Assembly (NCBI RefSeq): GCF_000815105.2 | Contig: NZ_CP010310.2 | Span: 2,232,001 to 2,296,000 of the forward strand | Direction: 5' to 3' | Source: Pandoraea pulmonicola | GTDB taxonomy: Bacteria; Pseudomonadota; Gammaproteobacteria; Burkholderiales; Burkholderiaceae | Length of the DNA stretch: 64,000 nucleotides | In this document: piece by piece, positions 1 through 8,882 of the stretch | Numbering within the stretch: the first letter of the stretch is position 1 | How the letters are laid out: each line of letters starts with the position of its first letter | Notes under the pieces: generated by a model | Told to the model about the DNA's origin: nothing | The model's input: the letters and a program-made list of their open reading frames with translations, nothing else | Database searches by the model: none | Made by a program: the position numbers and the translations under genes

Positions 1-53
1 TTCTTGTCGCCGAGCTTGAACTCTTTAAGCGTTTTGTGGAGGTTGTGGGCCAT
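1..53 (-). CDS. acnA: Aconitate hydratase AcnA, 5' end only (runs off the left edge)
   Basis: Only the first 17 codons are inside the window, read leftwards from the ATG at 53. They give MAHNLHKTLKEFKLGDK, which matches the N-terminus of betaproteobacterial aconitase A (citrate to isocitrate in the TCA cycle) as I remember it. A good ribosome site (AAGGA) sits just upstream at 58-65. The neighbouring mdh and sdh genes fit a TCA cluster. Nothing of the iron-sulfur domain is visible, so the call rests on the start peptide and context. Confidence 0.75.
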   Translation of the reverse strand, partial: MAHNLHKTLKEFKLGDK

Positions 54-260
54 GATCTTTCCTTGAGTGATACAGAAAAACGAAGCGGTGGTGATGCGAT
101 TAACGGGGGCCGGCATCGCGCGAGCACCTGCGTGAGTGCTCGCTGCGACGCCAGCCCGTCGAAGGTCCGGCGTATCGGGTACTGCGATCAAACCTGAAGC
201 TACGGCAGGAAAGTGGCTGGCGCATCACGCGAACGCTGTCGGCATCCACCGAGCGCAAGC
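54..260. other. Intergenic region upstream of acnA
   Basis: A 207-bp gap between the acnA start and the stop of the next minus-strand gene. It should carry the acnA promoter and leader. I see no convincing gene or terminator. Confidence 0.4.
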
Positions 261-746
261 TCAGTTGGTCACCTTGATCAATTCGTTCGACTGGGTCGGC
301 GCCAGCTTGTTCTGCTCCGACATCGCTTGCGTCATGCACTCGTCTGCCAGACGGGCGCCGCCGTCGCGGTGCGTGAACAGCATCGCCTTGGCCGGAATCA
401 CGACCAGATCCATGCCGCTCGCGGCGTCATAGAAACGATCGGCGCCGGTGGTCGTCTGCTGACGCGGCAGCTTGTAGTTGCGACCTTCCCAGAACATCGT
501 GAGAATCTGGTCGCGCTTCATGTCGCCCTTGATGTACAGCTTGTTGTTCTCCTTGCAGCTCCACAGCTCCGAGCCTTCGTCCGGTTGCACCGGTGCGGCG
601 GCTGCGGCCTTCTTCTTTGCCGGTGCCTTCTTCTTCGGGGCAGTCTTCTTGGCGGTCGTCTTGCTGTTCGCCTCGGCAGCGAATGCGGCCGGCACGAGGG
701 CGGCGGAACACAGGGCAACCAGCGCAGTCAGGCAAAGCTTCTTCAT
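261..746 (-). CDS. Secreted 161-aa protein with Lys/Ala-rich linker, possibly MliC-like
   Basis: Residues 1-23 form a clear Sec signal peptide (MKKLCLTALVALCSAALVPA, then AFA before the likely cut). A Lys/Ala/Pro stretch follows (about 27-57), like tails that bind DNA or cell wall. The C-terminal part (about 65-150) has the motifs WSCKEN, WEGRNYKL, GADRFYD and VIPAKAMLF with a second Cys near DEC. Trp-Glu-Gly-Arg and Gly-Ala-x-Arg-Phe are reminiscent of MliC lysozyme-inhibitor folds, but I make no firm call. I chose the ATG at 746, ten codons into the longest frame, because it starts the signal peptide. A GATAAT box on the minus strand at 785-790 could be its -10. Confidence 0.7.
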   Translation of the reverse strand: MKKLCLTALVALCSAALVPAAFAAEANSKTTAKKTAPKKKAPAKKKAAAAAPVQPDEGSELWSCKENNKLYIKGDMKRDQILTMFWEGRNYKLPRQQTTTGADRFYDAASGMDLVVIPAKAMLFTHRDGGARLADECMTQAMSEQNKLAPTQSNELIKVTN

Positions 747-1353
747 GGTCAATCTCCAAACGGTAAGGGCGAACAAAAGCGCAGATTATCGTACGAAGTC
801 CGCGTCCTTCGGCGCTACCGTACAAAATTTTTCAATTCGTGTTGGGCATGCGCAATCGGCGCCGGCGGTACGAACCGACGTCGCTGCATCATGGATTGCG
901 GTGTGGAACGAGGCGCCTCGCCGGAAGGCGCTGCGGGAATTCACGATGCCGGCGGGCGGAGCGAGCGGGGCAAGCGCGAAGTGGATCGATCGGGAAAAGG
1001 AGAACCGGCGCAATACCGGACAAAACGCTTGGCAAAGCGAACGCGATACGGCCCCGGCGGTCAGGGGCGGCTGCGTTGCACGGCGGGCGGCAGGGCAGCG
1101 CGGCATTCGCTTGGCCAAGAATGCACTCGGCGCGGCGAAGGGGACGGCAAGCGTAAGTGCGAGTGTCATAGCGCGATCGATGGCGCGGGGCGCCGCGCAA
1201 TATTTCGTCACTCTGTTCGTCACTGTGGATCCGGCTCTGCTGGAAACTTTCCCGAGCAGGGCAGGGGTGCGCCGGCACTGGGGGTAAGCCGCCGGCGCAG
1301 TTTCGGCCCGTTGCGACGCTTGTGACGCCGCGCGGGGCCGAAGTCCCCGGGGA
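747..1353. other. 607-bp stretch with no convincing gene
   Basis: Several long overlapping frames exist on both strands, but none has a recognisable domain, a good ribosome site or plausible composition. They look like high-GC shadow frames. In related genomes, as I recall, a citrate-lyase-like gene can lie between acnA and mdh; no trace of it is readable here. GC-rich inverted repeats near 1265-1300 may act in termination. Confidence 0.4.
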
Positions 1354-2337
1354 TTAACCCAGCAGATGGGCCACGCCGGCGCGCTCTTCTTCGAGCTCGT
1401 TGAGCGTGATGTTCATCTTTTCACGCGAGTAGGCGTCGATCTCGAGGCCTTCCACGCGCTTGTACTTGCCGTTTTCGCAGATCACCGGCACGCCGTAGAT
1501 CACATCTTGCGGGATGCCGTACGAGCCGTCCGACGGGATGCCCATCGTGACCCACTTGCCGTTCGAGCCCAGCACCCAGTCGTGGATGTGGTCGATGGCG
1601 GCGTTGGCGGCCGAAGCGGCCGACGACAGACCACGCGCTTCGATGATCGCGGCGCCGCGCTTGCCGACGGTCGGCAGGAACACGTCGTTGTTCCACGCGT
1701 CGTCGTTGATCATGGCCTTCACGCTCTGGCCGTCGATCGTGGCGAAGCGGTAGTCGGCGTACATCGTCGGCGAGTGGTTGCCCCACACGGCCAGCTTTTC
1801 GATGCTCGACACCGGCTTGCCGGTCTTGGCGGCGAGTTGCGACAGGGCCCGGTTGTGGTCCAGGCGCAGCATCGCGGTGAAGTTTTCCTTCGGCAGGTTC
1901 GGTGCCGACTTCATGGCGATGTAGGCGTTCGTGTTGGCCGGGTTGCCGACCACGAGCACCTTGACGTCGCGCTTGGCGACTTCGTCCAGGGCCTTGCCCT
2001 GCACCGTGAAGATCGCGCCGTTGGCTTCGAGCAGATCCTTGCGCTCCATGCCCTTCGAACGCGGACGGGCGCCGACCAGCAGGGCGACGTCGGCATCCTT
2101 GAAGGCGACCTTCGGGTCGTCGGTCACGACCACGCCGGCGAGCAGCGGGAACGCGCAGTCTTCCAACTCCATCACCACGCCCTTGACGGCGGCTTGAGCT
2201 TGCGGGAGGTCGAGCAGTTGCAGGATGACGGGCTGATCCTTGCCGAGCATGTCGCCATTGGCGATGCGGAACAGCAGGGAGTAGCCGATTTGGCCAGCGG
2301 CGCCGGTGACGGCGACACGCATTGCGGGTTTTGCCAT
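1354..2337 (-). CDS. mdh: Malate dehydrogenase (NAD-dependent)
   Basis: Oxidises malate to oxaloacetate in the TCA cycle. The 327-residue length is normal for the family. The Rossmann motif [12 protein letters not shown] lies near residues 10-21, the substrate-binding Arg loop is in [14 protein letters not shown], and the catalytic pair is in LDHNRA (Asp) and [11 protein letters not shown] (His). I chose the ATG at 2337 rather than the frame's earlier start because [16 protein letters not shown] is the family N-terminus and a GGAGAG ribosome site lies 6 nt upstream. It is divergent from the GntR gene, sharing the operator-bearing region 2338-2678. Confidence 0.96.
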   Translation of the reverse strand: MAKPAMRVAVTGAAGQIGYSLLFRIANGDMLGKDQPVILQLLDLPQAQAAVKGVVMELEDCAFPLLAGVVVTDDPKVAFKDADVALLVGARPRSKGMERKDLLEANGAIFTVQGKALDEVAKRDVKVLVVGNPANTNAYIAMKSAPNLPKENFTAMLRLDHNRALSQLAAKTGKPVSSIEKLAVWGNHSPTMYADYRFATIDGQSVKAMINDDAWNNDVFLPTVGKRGAAIIEARGLSSAASAANAAIDHIHDWVLGSNGKWVTMGIPSDGSYGIPQDVIYGVPVICENGKYKRVEGLEIDAYSREKMNITLNELEEERAGVAHLLG

Positions 2338-2516
2338 GAGAATCTCTCCAGACGTGTACAAATTCCTGCGAAGCTCAGGGTAGGCTCGCCGTCCGGGTGG
2401 CATCTTTTGCCAGGCTGACAGCGCCGCGTCACATGAAGCTTCTAAAATTCCTTGACCTACGGAAGCTTGCGGGCTGCGGGGTGTGCTGCCATCGATGAGT
2501 GCGAAGCACCGGACTC

Positions 2517-2526
2517 TCTTATAAGA
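2517..2526. promoter_or_regulatory. Palindrome TCTTATAAGA, possible GntR operator
   Basis: A perfect 10-bp palindrome in the mdh-gntR divergent region. Its core matches the half-sites of the longer palindrome at 2603-2622. The centres are 91 bp apart, close to a whole number of helical turns, which would suit looping between two bound dimers. This is inference only. Confidence 0.45.
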
Positions 2527-2602
2527 TAGCCGTGCTGCGGCGACAGGCCCCTGTTAGCCCGCGTCAGTGTAGGAGTGGCTACAACGAATGTCAACTCTAT
2601 CT

Positions 2603-2622
2603 TATGTCTTATATAAGACATA
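2603..2622. promoter_or_regulatory. 20-bp perfect palindrome, likely GntR operator
   Basis: The sequence TATGTCTTATATAAGACATA is its own reverse complement over 20 bp, in an otherwise unstructured AT-rich patch 57 bp upstream of the GntR start. GntR/HutC-type regulators bind such symmetric sites and usually repress themselves, so autoregulation and control of the divergent mdh is the simplest reading. Confidence 0.6.
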
Positions 2623-2678
2623 GGATTATTGCTGTTATTCGATGGACGAAGGTCTTGATTTGTGGTCAAATCCCCGCC

Positions 2679-3521
2679 ATGAATGCGAACGTTCGCGACA
2701 CATCCAACCCTACGCCGCCTGTCGATGCCCAGCAGCGACCGGACAGCGCGCGCGACACCGCACCGGCCGCCGCGGCCGCGCAGAGTGTCGGCGCCGCGGG
2801 AGCGTCGCCGACCTTCAGTCCGCTGTACCAGCAGATCAAGGGGCTCATCACGCAGAGCCTGCAAGCCGGCGACTGGAAGCCCGGCGAAATCATCCCCAGC
2901 GAAGTCGATCTGGCCTCCCGCTACAAGGTGAGCCAGGGGACGGTGCGCAAAGCCATCGATGAACTGGCCGCCGAGAATCTGCTCGTGCGCCGTCAGGGGC
3001 GTGGCACCTTCGTCGCGACCCATCACGAGGACCGGGTGCAATTCCGGTTTCTGCGTCTTGCGCCCGACTCGGGCGAACCCCATCACCCGCCCAGCCGCCT
3101 GATCGAGTGCCGCCGCACGCGCGCGCCGGCCGAAATCGCGCGTCAGCTCGAGCTGCGCGCCGGCGATGGCGTGATTCTGATTCGTCGCATGATGGACTTC
3201 TCGGATCGCCCGACGGTGCTCGACGAAATCTGGCTGCCCGGTGCGCTGTTTCGCGGGCTGACGGCGGAGAGGCTGAATGAGTACAAGGGGCCGATGTACG
3301 GCCTTTTCGAAGATGAATTCGGGACGCGCATGATCCGCGCCGTGGAAAAGATCCGCGCTGTAGCGGCGGACGACGTGACCGCGGATCTGCTCAAGGTGCC
3401 GAAGGGGTTTCCGCTTCTGAGCGTGGAGCGCGTCTCCTACACCTATGGGGACAAGCCGGTGGAAGTGCGCCGGGGTTGGTACGTCACCACGGAACATCAT
3501 TACCAGAACGAATTGAGTTGA
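2679..3521 (+). CDS. GntR/HutC-family transcriptional regulator with UTRA domain
   Basis: A 280-residue regulator. A disordered Ala/Pro/Ser segment (1-45) precedes a winged helix (about 48-112: LYQQIKGLITQSL, then SQGTVRKAIDELAAENLLVRR and GRGTF). A UTRA effector domain follows (about 125-275, with RRMMDFSDRPTVLDEIWLPG and a closing VERVSYTYGDKPVEVRRGWY). The ATG at 2679 starts MNANVRDTS; longer frame starts are upstream of the operators and unlikely. It sits between mdh and sdhC, an arrangement I recall from Burkholderia, so it probably controls TCA genes in response to an organic acid; the ligand is unknown. Confidence 0.88.
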   Translation: MNANVRDTSNPTPPVDAQQRPDSARDTAPAAAAAQSVGAAGASPTFSPLYQQIKGLITQSLQAGDWKPGEIIPSEVDLASRYKVSQGTVRKAIDELAAENLLVRRQGRGTFVATHHEDRVQFRFLRLAPDSGEPHHPPSRLIECRRTRAPAEIARQLELRAGDGVILIRRMMDFSDRPTVLDEIWLPGALFRGLTAERLNEYKGPMYGLFEDEFGTRMIRAVEKIRAVAADDVTADLLKVPKGFPLLSVERVSYTYGDKPVEVRRGWYVTTEHHYQNELS

Positions 3522-3712
3522 GAGGGGCAGGGCGACTTGCCAGGAGTGAGCCGGTGTCGTGGCCGGCGAGCGCCTGAGAGTCGGGAACAGTTGGAGCGAC
3601 GGCGTGACGTGCGTCGTCGGCAGGAATTTCCGGGCGTTTGGGAGCCGGTATGGTGCATCGCACTAGAATCGGCGCTAAAATCCGGGGCTGATGTAACTAC
3701 ATGGGGTCTAGC

Positions 3713-4126
3713 ATGGCTGAAGTGGTAAAAAAAGAGCGGCCAGTCTACAGGAATATCGGTATCGGACAGCTTGTCACGTACCGTCTCCCGCCGGCTGGTA
3801 TCGTTTCCATTCTGCACCGTATTAGCGGTGTGATCTTGTTCCTTCTGTTGCCGTTCGCGCTTTTCCTGTTCGAACAGAGCCTCACGTCGGAACTCAGCTT
3901 CGACGTTCTGCGAAGCATCGCCTCCAACTGGTTTGTCAAGCTCGTCATCCTGGCGTTGTCGTGGGGGTTCCTGCACCACTTCTGTGCTGGTCTGCGCCAT
4001 CTTCGCATGGACTTCAGCCACGATGCCGTGAGCAAGGAAGCGGGCAAGAGCTCGGCCGTGCTCGTGCTGGCCGTGTCGCTGGTGCTGACGCTGGCCGTCG
4101 CCCTCAAGCTGTTCGGAGCGTTCTAA
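3713..4126 (+). CDS. sdhC: Succinate dehydrogenase cytochrome b556 subunit
   Basis: Membrane anchor of complex II that holds haem b and the quinone site. The 137-residue protein has three hydrophobic helices. The SdhC signature with the putative haem-ligand His35 is in SILHRISG, and HHFCAGLRHLRMD is the second conserved block. I chose the ATG at 3713 (MAEVVKKERPVYRNI) over one four codons earlier because it is the family N-terminus. It starts the sdhCDAB-sdhE-gltA operon; sdhD begins 1 nt after its stop. Confidence 0.95.
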   Translation: MAEVVKKERPVYRNIGIGQLVTYRLPPAGIVSILHRISGVILFLLLPFALFLFEQSLTSELSFDVLRSIASNWFVKLVILALSWGFLHHFCAGLRHLRMDFSHDAVSKEAGKSSAVLVLAVSLVLTLAVALKLFGAF

Positions 4127-4127
4127 G

Positions 4128-4493
4128 ATGGCACAGAACAATATCGGTTCGAAGCGCCTCGTCGTCGGCGCGCACTATGGCTTGCGCGACTGGATCGCGC
4201 AGCGCATGACCGCGGTCATCATGGCCGTGTACACCGTGATCCTTCTCGTGTGGTTCTTCACCGCCAAGGATTTCTCCTATGAAGGCTGGGCTGGCATCTT
4301 CTCGCATCAGTGGATGAAGCTGGCCACGTTCGTTACGCTGCTCGCGCTGTTCTATCACGCGTGGGTCGGTGTGCGCGACGTCTGGATGGACTACGTCAAG
4401 CCGGTCGGCCTGCGACTGGCGCTGTACGCGCTGACGATCGTCTGGCTGCTGGGTTGTGCTGGCTACGCCGCGCAGATTCTGTGGAGAGTGTAA
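4128..4493 (+). CDS. sdhD: Succinate dehydrogenase hydrophobic membrane anchor subunit
   Basis: Second membrane subunit of succinate:quinone oxidoreductase, 121 residues with three predicted helices (about 27-47, 58-80, 93-117). RDWIAQRMTAVIM and the block HAWVGVRDVWMDYVKP are typical of SdhD; the His in HAWVG is the likely haem contact. It is translationally coupled to sdhC (1-nt gap) and sdhA (3-nt gap), which fits assembly of one complex. Confidence 0.94.
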   Translation: MAQNNIGSKRLVVGAHYGLRDWIAQRMTAVIMAVYTVILLVWFFTAKDFSYEGWAGIFSHQWMKLATFVTLLALFYHAWVGVRDVWMDYVKPVGLRLALYALTIVWLLGCAGYAAQILWRV

Positions 4494-4496
4494 AGA

Positions 4497-6272
4497 ATGG
4501 CTGCAATTAAAAATTCGCTGCCGCGCCGCCGCTTTGACGTTGTCATCGTGGGCGCAGGTGGTTCGGGCATGCGCGCGTCGCTGCAACTGGCCAAGGCCGG
4601 TCTGTCGGTGGCAGTGCTGTCCAAGGTGTTCCCCACCCGTTCGCATACCGTGGCCGCCCAGGGCGGCATTGGCGCTTCGCTCGGCAACATGAGCGAAGAC
4701 AATTGGCATTACCACTTCTACGACACCATCAAGGGCTCCGACTGGCTCGGCGACCAGGACGCGATCGAGTTCATGTGCCGTCAGGCGCCGAACGCCGTCT
4801 ACGAGCTGGAGCACTTCGGCATGCCGTTCGACCGTAACCCGGACGGCACCATCTATCAGCGCCCGTTCGGCGGCCACACGGCCAACTACGGCGAGAAGCC
4901 GGTCCAGCGCGCCTGCGCGGCGGCCGACCGTACCGGTCATGCACTGCTGCACACGCTGTACCAGCAGAACGTGGCGGCCAAGACCCACTTCTTCGTGGAG
5001 TGGATGGCACTCGATCTGATCCGCAACGAAGAGGGCGATGTTCTCGGCGTGTCGGCGCTGGAACTCGAAACCGGCGAAGTCTACCTGCTCGAAGGCAAGT
5101 GCACGCTGTTCGCCACCGGCGGCGCCGGTCGCGTGTACGCGGCGTCGACCAACGCGTTCATCAACACCGGCGACGGTCTGGGCATGGCGGCGCGCGCGGG
5201 CATTCCGCTCGAAGACATGGAATTCTGGCAATTCCACCCGACCGGCGTGGCCGGCGCGGGCGTGCTGATCACCGAAGGTGTGCGCGGCGAAGGCGGCATT
5301 CTGCGCAACTCGAACGGCGAGCGCTTCATGGAGCGCTATGCGCCGACGCTCAAGGATCTGGCGCCGCGCGACTTCGTGTCGCGTTCGATGGACCAGGAAA
5401 TCAAGGAAGGCCGTGGCTGCGGCCCGAACGGCGACTACGTGCTGCTCGACCTCTCGCACATCGGTGCCGAGACGATCATGAAGCGCCTGCCGTCGATTCG
5501 CGAAATCGCGCTGAAGTTCGCCAACGTCGACGCGATCAAGGAACCGATCCCCGTCGTGCCGACCATCCACTATCAGATGGGCGGTATTCCGACGAACTAC
5601 AACGGTCAGGTTGTCGTCGAGAAGAACGGCGCCTCGACGCCGGTCAACGGTTTCTACGCTGTGGGCGAGTGCTCGTGCGTGTCGGTCCACGGTGCAAACC
5701 GTCTGGGCACGAACTCGCTGCTCGACCTGGTGGTGTTCGGCCGTGCGGCCGGCAACCACATCGTCGACTTCGTGAAGAACCATGGCGAGCACAAGCCGCT
5801 GCCCGCCGACGCCGGCGAGAACGCACTGGCGCGTCTGGGGCGTCTGGAAGCGTCGAGCTCGGGCGAGTACGCGCAGGACATCGCCAACGACATTCGCGCG
5901 ACGATGCAGAAGCACGCCGGCGTGTTCCGTACCTCGGAACTGCTCAAGGAAGGCGTGGACGAGATCAAGCAAGTGGCCGAGCGCGTGTCGCACGTCCACC
6001 TGAAGGACAAGTCGAAGGTCTTCAACACCGCGCGCATGGAAGCGCTGGAAGTCGACAACCTGATCGAAGTGGCCAAGGCCACCATGATCGCAGCCGAAGC
6101 CCGCAAGGAAAGCCGTGGTGCGCACGCGCACAGCGATTATCCGGAGCGCGACGACGCCAACTGGATGCGCCATTCGCTGTTCTTCAGCGAAGGCAACCGT
6201 CTGGAATACAAGCCGGTGCAGATGAAGCCGCTGACCGTCGACTCGGTCCCGCCCAAGGCGCGGACGTTCTAA
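4497..6272 (+). CDS. sdhA: Succinate dehydrogenase flavoprotein subunit
   Basis: Catalytic subunit that oxidises succinate to fumarate with covalent FAD. At 591 residues it is full length. The dinucleotide motif GAGGSG spans residues 19-24, and the FAD-linking His50 is in RSHTVAAQGGIG. Substrate-site blocks are FHPTGVAGAG and HGANRLGTNSLLDL. The C-terminal domain closes with MKPLTVDSVPPKARTF. It lies between sdhD and sdhB in the operon. A 757-codon antisense frame over it is a shadow. Confidence 0.98.
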   Translation: MAAIKNSLPRRRFDVVIVGAGGSGMRASLQLAKAGLSVAVLSKVFPTRSHTVAAQGGIGASLGNMSEDNWHYHFYDTIKGSDWLGDQDAIEFMCRQAPNAVYELEHFGMPFDRNPDGTIYQRPFGGHTANYGEKPVQRACAAADRTGHALLHTLYQQNVAAKTHFFVEWMALDLIRNEEGDVLGVSALELETGEVYLLEGKCTLFATGGAGRVYAASTNAFINTGDGLGMAARAGIPLEDMEFWQFHPTGVAGAGVLITEGVRGEGGILRNSNGERFMERYAPTLKDLAPRDFVSRSMDQEIKEGRGCGPNGDYVLLDLSHIGAETIMKRLPSIREIALKFANVDAIKEPIPVVPTIHYQMGGIPTNYNGQVVVEKNGASTPVNGFYAVGECSCVSVHGANRLGTNSLLDLVVFGRAAGNHIVDFVKNHGEHKPLPADAGENALARLGRLEASSSGEYAQDIANDIRATMQKHAGVFRTSELLKEGVDEIKQVAERVSHVHLKDKSKVFNTARMEALEVDNLIEVAKATMIAAEARKESRGAHAHSDYPERDDANWMRHSLFFSEGNRLEYKPVQMKPLTVDSVPPKARTF

Positions 6273-6287
6273 GGGATTCGCAAGATC

Positions 6288-6989
6288 ATGAAACGCATTT
6301 TTGAAATCTACCGCTACGATCCGGACAAGGACGCCGCACCGTACATGCAGACCTACGAGGTCGAGCTCGACGGTCACGAGCGCATGCTGCTGGACGCTCT
6401 GGTCAAGCTCAAGAAGATCGACGAAGGCATCGCTTTCCGCCGTTCGTGCCGTGAAGGCGTGTGCGGTTCGGACGCGATGAACATCAACGGCAAGAACGGT
6501 CTGGCCTGCCTGACCAACATGAACGATCTACCGAACAAGATCGTGCTGCGCCCGCTGCCGGGGCTGCCCGTCATTCGCGACCTGATCGTCGACATGACGC
6601 ACTTCTTCAACCAGTACCACTCGATCAAGCCGTACCTGATCAATCCCGAGCCGGCACCGGAGAAGGAGCGTCTGCAGTCGCCCGAGCAGCGTGATGAGCT
6701 CGATGGTCTGTACGAGTGTATTCTGTGTGCTTCGTGCTCGACCTCGTGCCCGAGCTTCTGGTGGAACCCGGACAAGTTCGTCGGCCCGGCCGGTCTGCTG
6801 CAGGCCTACCGTTTCATCGCGGACAGCCGCGACACGGCGACCAACGAGCGTCTGGACAATCTGGAAGATCCGTACCGTTTGTTCCGCTGCCACACGATCA
6901 TGAACTGCGTCGACGTGTGCCCGAAGGGTCTGAACCCGACGAAGGCAATCGGCAAGATCAAGGAATTGATGGTGCGTCGCGCCGTCTGA
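6288..6989 (+). CDS. sdhB: Succinate dehydrogenase iron-sulfur subunit
   Basis: Carries electrons from FAD to quinone through three clusters. The 2Fe-2S ligands are Cys54, Cys59, Asp62 and Cys74 ([12 protein letters not shown]...GLAC), with Asp in place of Cys as in the E. coli enzyme. The 4Fe-4S and 3Fe-4S sites are in [12 protein letters not shown] and [17 protein letters not shown]. The length, 233 residues, is normal. It is 15 nt after sdhA and 10 nt before sdhE. Confidence 0.98.
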   Translation: MKRIFEIYRYDPDKDAAPYMQTYEVELDGHERMLLDALVKLKKIDEGIAFRRSCREGVCGSDAMNINGKNGLACLTNMNDLPNKIVLRPLPGLPVIRDLIVDMTHFFNQYHSIKPYLINPEPAPEKERLQSPEQRDELDGLYECILCASCSTSCPSFWWNPDKFVGPAGLLQAYRFIADSRDTATNERLDNLEDPYRLFRCHTIMNCVDVCPKGLNPTKAIGKIKELMVRRAV

Positions 6990-6999
6990 CCCCACGATC

Positions 7000-7272
7000 A
7001 TGCCGGATAACACTCACCAGTCCGATCCGGTCAAACGTGCCCGCCTGCGCTGGCGGGCACGCCGCGGTTTGCTGGAAAACGACCTGATCCTCGAACGATT
7101 CTTCGCCAGGTACGAAGCCTCGATGACCGACGAGGATGTGGGCGCCCTCACGAAACTGCTCGACTTGAGCGACAACGATTTGATGGATCTGCTGCTAGCG
7201 CGTAAAGAGCCCGACGCGGATCTGGACGGGCCGGACGTGCGGCGCCTGCTGGCGCTTTTGCGTGCCGTGTAG
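7000..7272 (+). CDS. sdhE: FAD assembly factor SdhE
   Basis: A 90-residue SdhE/YgfY family protein, needed to attach FAD covalently to SdhA. The family motif RGLLEND (RGxxE) is at about 22-28 in WRARRGLLENDLILERFF. The rest is an acidic five-helix bundle typical of the family. Its place directly after sdhB supports the role. Confidence 0.93.
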   Translation: MPDNTHQSDPVKRARLRWRARRGLLENDLILERFFARYEASMTDEDVGALTKLLDLSDNDLMDLLLARKEPDADLDGPDVRRLLALLRAV

Positions 7273-7300
7273 GGTTTCAGTATTTTTTTGAGGAAGCGAT

Positions 7301-8602
7301 ATGACTCCGTCTGATGTTAAAGCCACCCTATCTTTCTCTGACGGTTCGCCCAGCGTCGAACTGCCGATTTATCAGGGAACGATGGGCCCGGATGTGATCG
7401 ACATCCGCAAGCTGTACGGCCAGACCGGCAAATTCACATACGACCCGGGCTTCATGTCGACGGCGTCGTGCAATTCGGCCATCACCTACATCGATGGCGA
7501 CAAGGGCGAGCTGCTGTACCGCGGCTACCCGATCGAGCAGTTGGCGACTCACTGCGACTTCCTCGAATCCTCGTATCTGCTGCTCAAGGGCGAACTGCCG
7601 AACGTGCAGCAAAAGGAAGAGTTCGTTCAGACCGTGACCCGTCACACGATGGTTCACGAGCAGATGAACTTCTTCTTCCGCGGTTTCCGTCGCGATGCGC
7701 ACCCGATGGCTGTGCTGACCGGCTCGGTCGGCGCCCTCTCGGCGTTCTACCACGACTCGCTGGATATCAATAACCCGAATCACCGCGAGGTCTCGGCGAT
7801 TCGTCTGATCGCCAAGTTGCCGACGCTCGTCGCCATGGCGTACAAGTACAGCATCGGCCAGCCGTTCGTGTACCCGCGCAACGACCTGTCGTACAGCGCG
7901 AACTTCATGCGCATGATGTTCGCCAACCCGTGCGAAGAGTACAAGGTCAACGACGTGCTGGTGCGCGCACTCGACCGTATCCTGATCCTGCACGCCGATC
8001 ACGAGCAGAACGCTTCGACCTCGACCGTGCGTCTGGCCGGTTCCTCGGGCGCGAACCCGTTCGCCTGTATCGCCGCCGGTATCGCCTGTCTGTGGGGCCC
8101 GGCGCACGGTGGTGCGAACGAGGCCGCGCTGAACATGCTCGAGCAGATCGGTTCGCCGGACAAGATCCCCGAGTTCATCAAGCAGGTGAAGGACAAGAAT
8201 TCGGGCGTGAAGCTCATGGGCTTCGGTCACCGCGTGTACAAGAACTACGACCCGCGCGCCAAGCTGATGCGCGAGACGTGCTACGAGGTGCTCAACGAAC
8301 TGGGCCTGCACGACGACCCGCTGTTCAAGCTGGCCATGCAGCTCGAGAAGATCGCGCTGGAAGACGAATACTTCGTGTCGCGCAAGCTGTACCCGAACGT
8401 CGACTTCTACTCGGGCATCGTTCAGCGCGCGCTGGGCATCCCGACCTCGATGTTCACCTGCATCTTCGCGCTGGCCCGTACCGTGGGCTGGATCGCGCAG
8501 TGGAACGAGATGATCGGTGAGCCGGATCAGAAGATCGGTCGTCCGCGTCAGCTGTTCATCGGCCACACGCCGCGCGAAGTCGCGCCGATCGATAAGCGCT
8601 AA
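7301..8602 (+). CDS. gltA: Citrate synthase
   Basis: Condenses oxaloacetate with acetyl-CoA. The 433-residue length and the motifs match the hexameric, NADH-sensitive proteobacterial class. The catalytic residues are in [13 protein letters not shown] (His), [15 protein letters not shown] (His) and [18 protein letters not shown] (Asp). A strong ribosome site (GAGGAAG) is 4 nt upstream of the ATG. It is 28 nt after sdhE, so it is probably co-transcribed with the sdh genes. Several hairpins follow its stop. Confidence 0.98.
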   Translation: MTPSDVKATLSFSDGSPSVELPIYQGTMGPDVIDIRKLYGQTGKFTYDPGFMSTASCNSAITYIDGDKGELLYRGYPIEQLATHCDFLESSYLLLKGELPNVQQKEEFVQTVTRHTMVHEQMNFFFRGFRRDAHPMAVLTGSVGALSAFYHDSLDINNPNHREVSAIRLIAKLPTLVAMAYKYSIGQPFVYPRNDLSYSANFMRMMFANPCEEYKVNDVLVRALDRILILHADHEQNASTSTVRLAGSSGANPFACIAAGIACLWGPAHGGANEAALNMLEQIGSPDKIPEFIKQVKDKNSGVKLMGFGHRVYKNYDPRAKLMRETCYEVLNELGLHDDPLFKLAMQLEKIALEDEYFVSRKLYPNVDFYSGIVQRALGIPTSMFTCIFALARTVGWIAQWNEMIGEPDQKIGRPRQLFIGHTPREVAPIDKR

Positions 8603-8617
8603 GCGCTGTCGACGCGT

Positions 8618-8672
8618 CCGGCACGGCCCCCGCTTGCCGTGCCGGCACCGCGACCTTGCCGAAACGGCAAGG
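8618..8672 (+). terminator. Tandem hairpins after gltA
   Basis: Two perfect stems follow the gltA stop: CCGGCACGG/CCGTGCCGG (8618-8626 with 8637-8645) and CCTTGCCG/CGGCAAGG (8654-8661 with 8665-8672). Neither has a U-tract, so they are more likely mRNA 3' stabilisers or Rho-coupled ends than classical terminators. Confidence 0.45.
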
Positions 8673-8742
8673 CGGTGCGCACCGCAACGAGCCCTCGTTG
8701 CGCTATATTCGAAGCCACGGCACAAGCTGCCGTGATTCGCAC

Positions 8743-8789
8743 AAATCCCCGGTTGATCGTGCGTTTACCGCCCGGTTTCCCGGGGATTT
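8743..8789. repeat. Inverted repeat upstream of leuC
   Basis: Ten-bp perfect arms AAATCCCCGG (8743-8752) and CCGGGGATTT (8780-8789) are separated by 27 nt, just upstream of the likely leuC -10 box. A smaller stem, ACGGCA/TGCCGT, lies at 8717-8733. The repeat could be a regulator site or part of read-through RNA from gltA. Confidence 0.4.
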
Positions 8790-8815
8790 CGTATTCCGCC
8801 GGCGCGAAAGCGCTA

Positions 8816-8824
8816 TGGCATAAT
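8816..8824 (+). promoter_or_regulatory. Extended -10 promoter element for leuC
   Basis: TGGCATAAT fits the extended -10 form (TGn plus a TATAAT-like hexamer), placing the start near 8831 and giving a leader of about 52 nt. No good -35 is seen, as expected for extended -10 promoters. The 15 nt from 8820 recur at the likely lysC -10 (59609-59623). Confidence 0.5.
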
Positions 8825-8882
8825 CAAAAGTTCCCGGAACGGTTTCCGTTCACAGAACGATATTCAGCCCCGCGTTTTTATC

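Noticed and set aside
213-1325. 370- and 269-codon plus-strand frames and several minus-strand frames across the gap before mdh
   Set aside because: They cross the secreted-protein gene or lack ribosome sites and family features; composition is like other shadow frames.
4104-6377. 757-codon open frame antisense to sdhDA-sdhB
   Set aside because: It mirrors the codon pattern of sdhA in a GC-rich genome and its product is a His/Arg/Val-rich string with no family motif.
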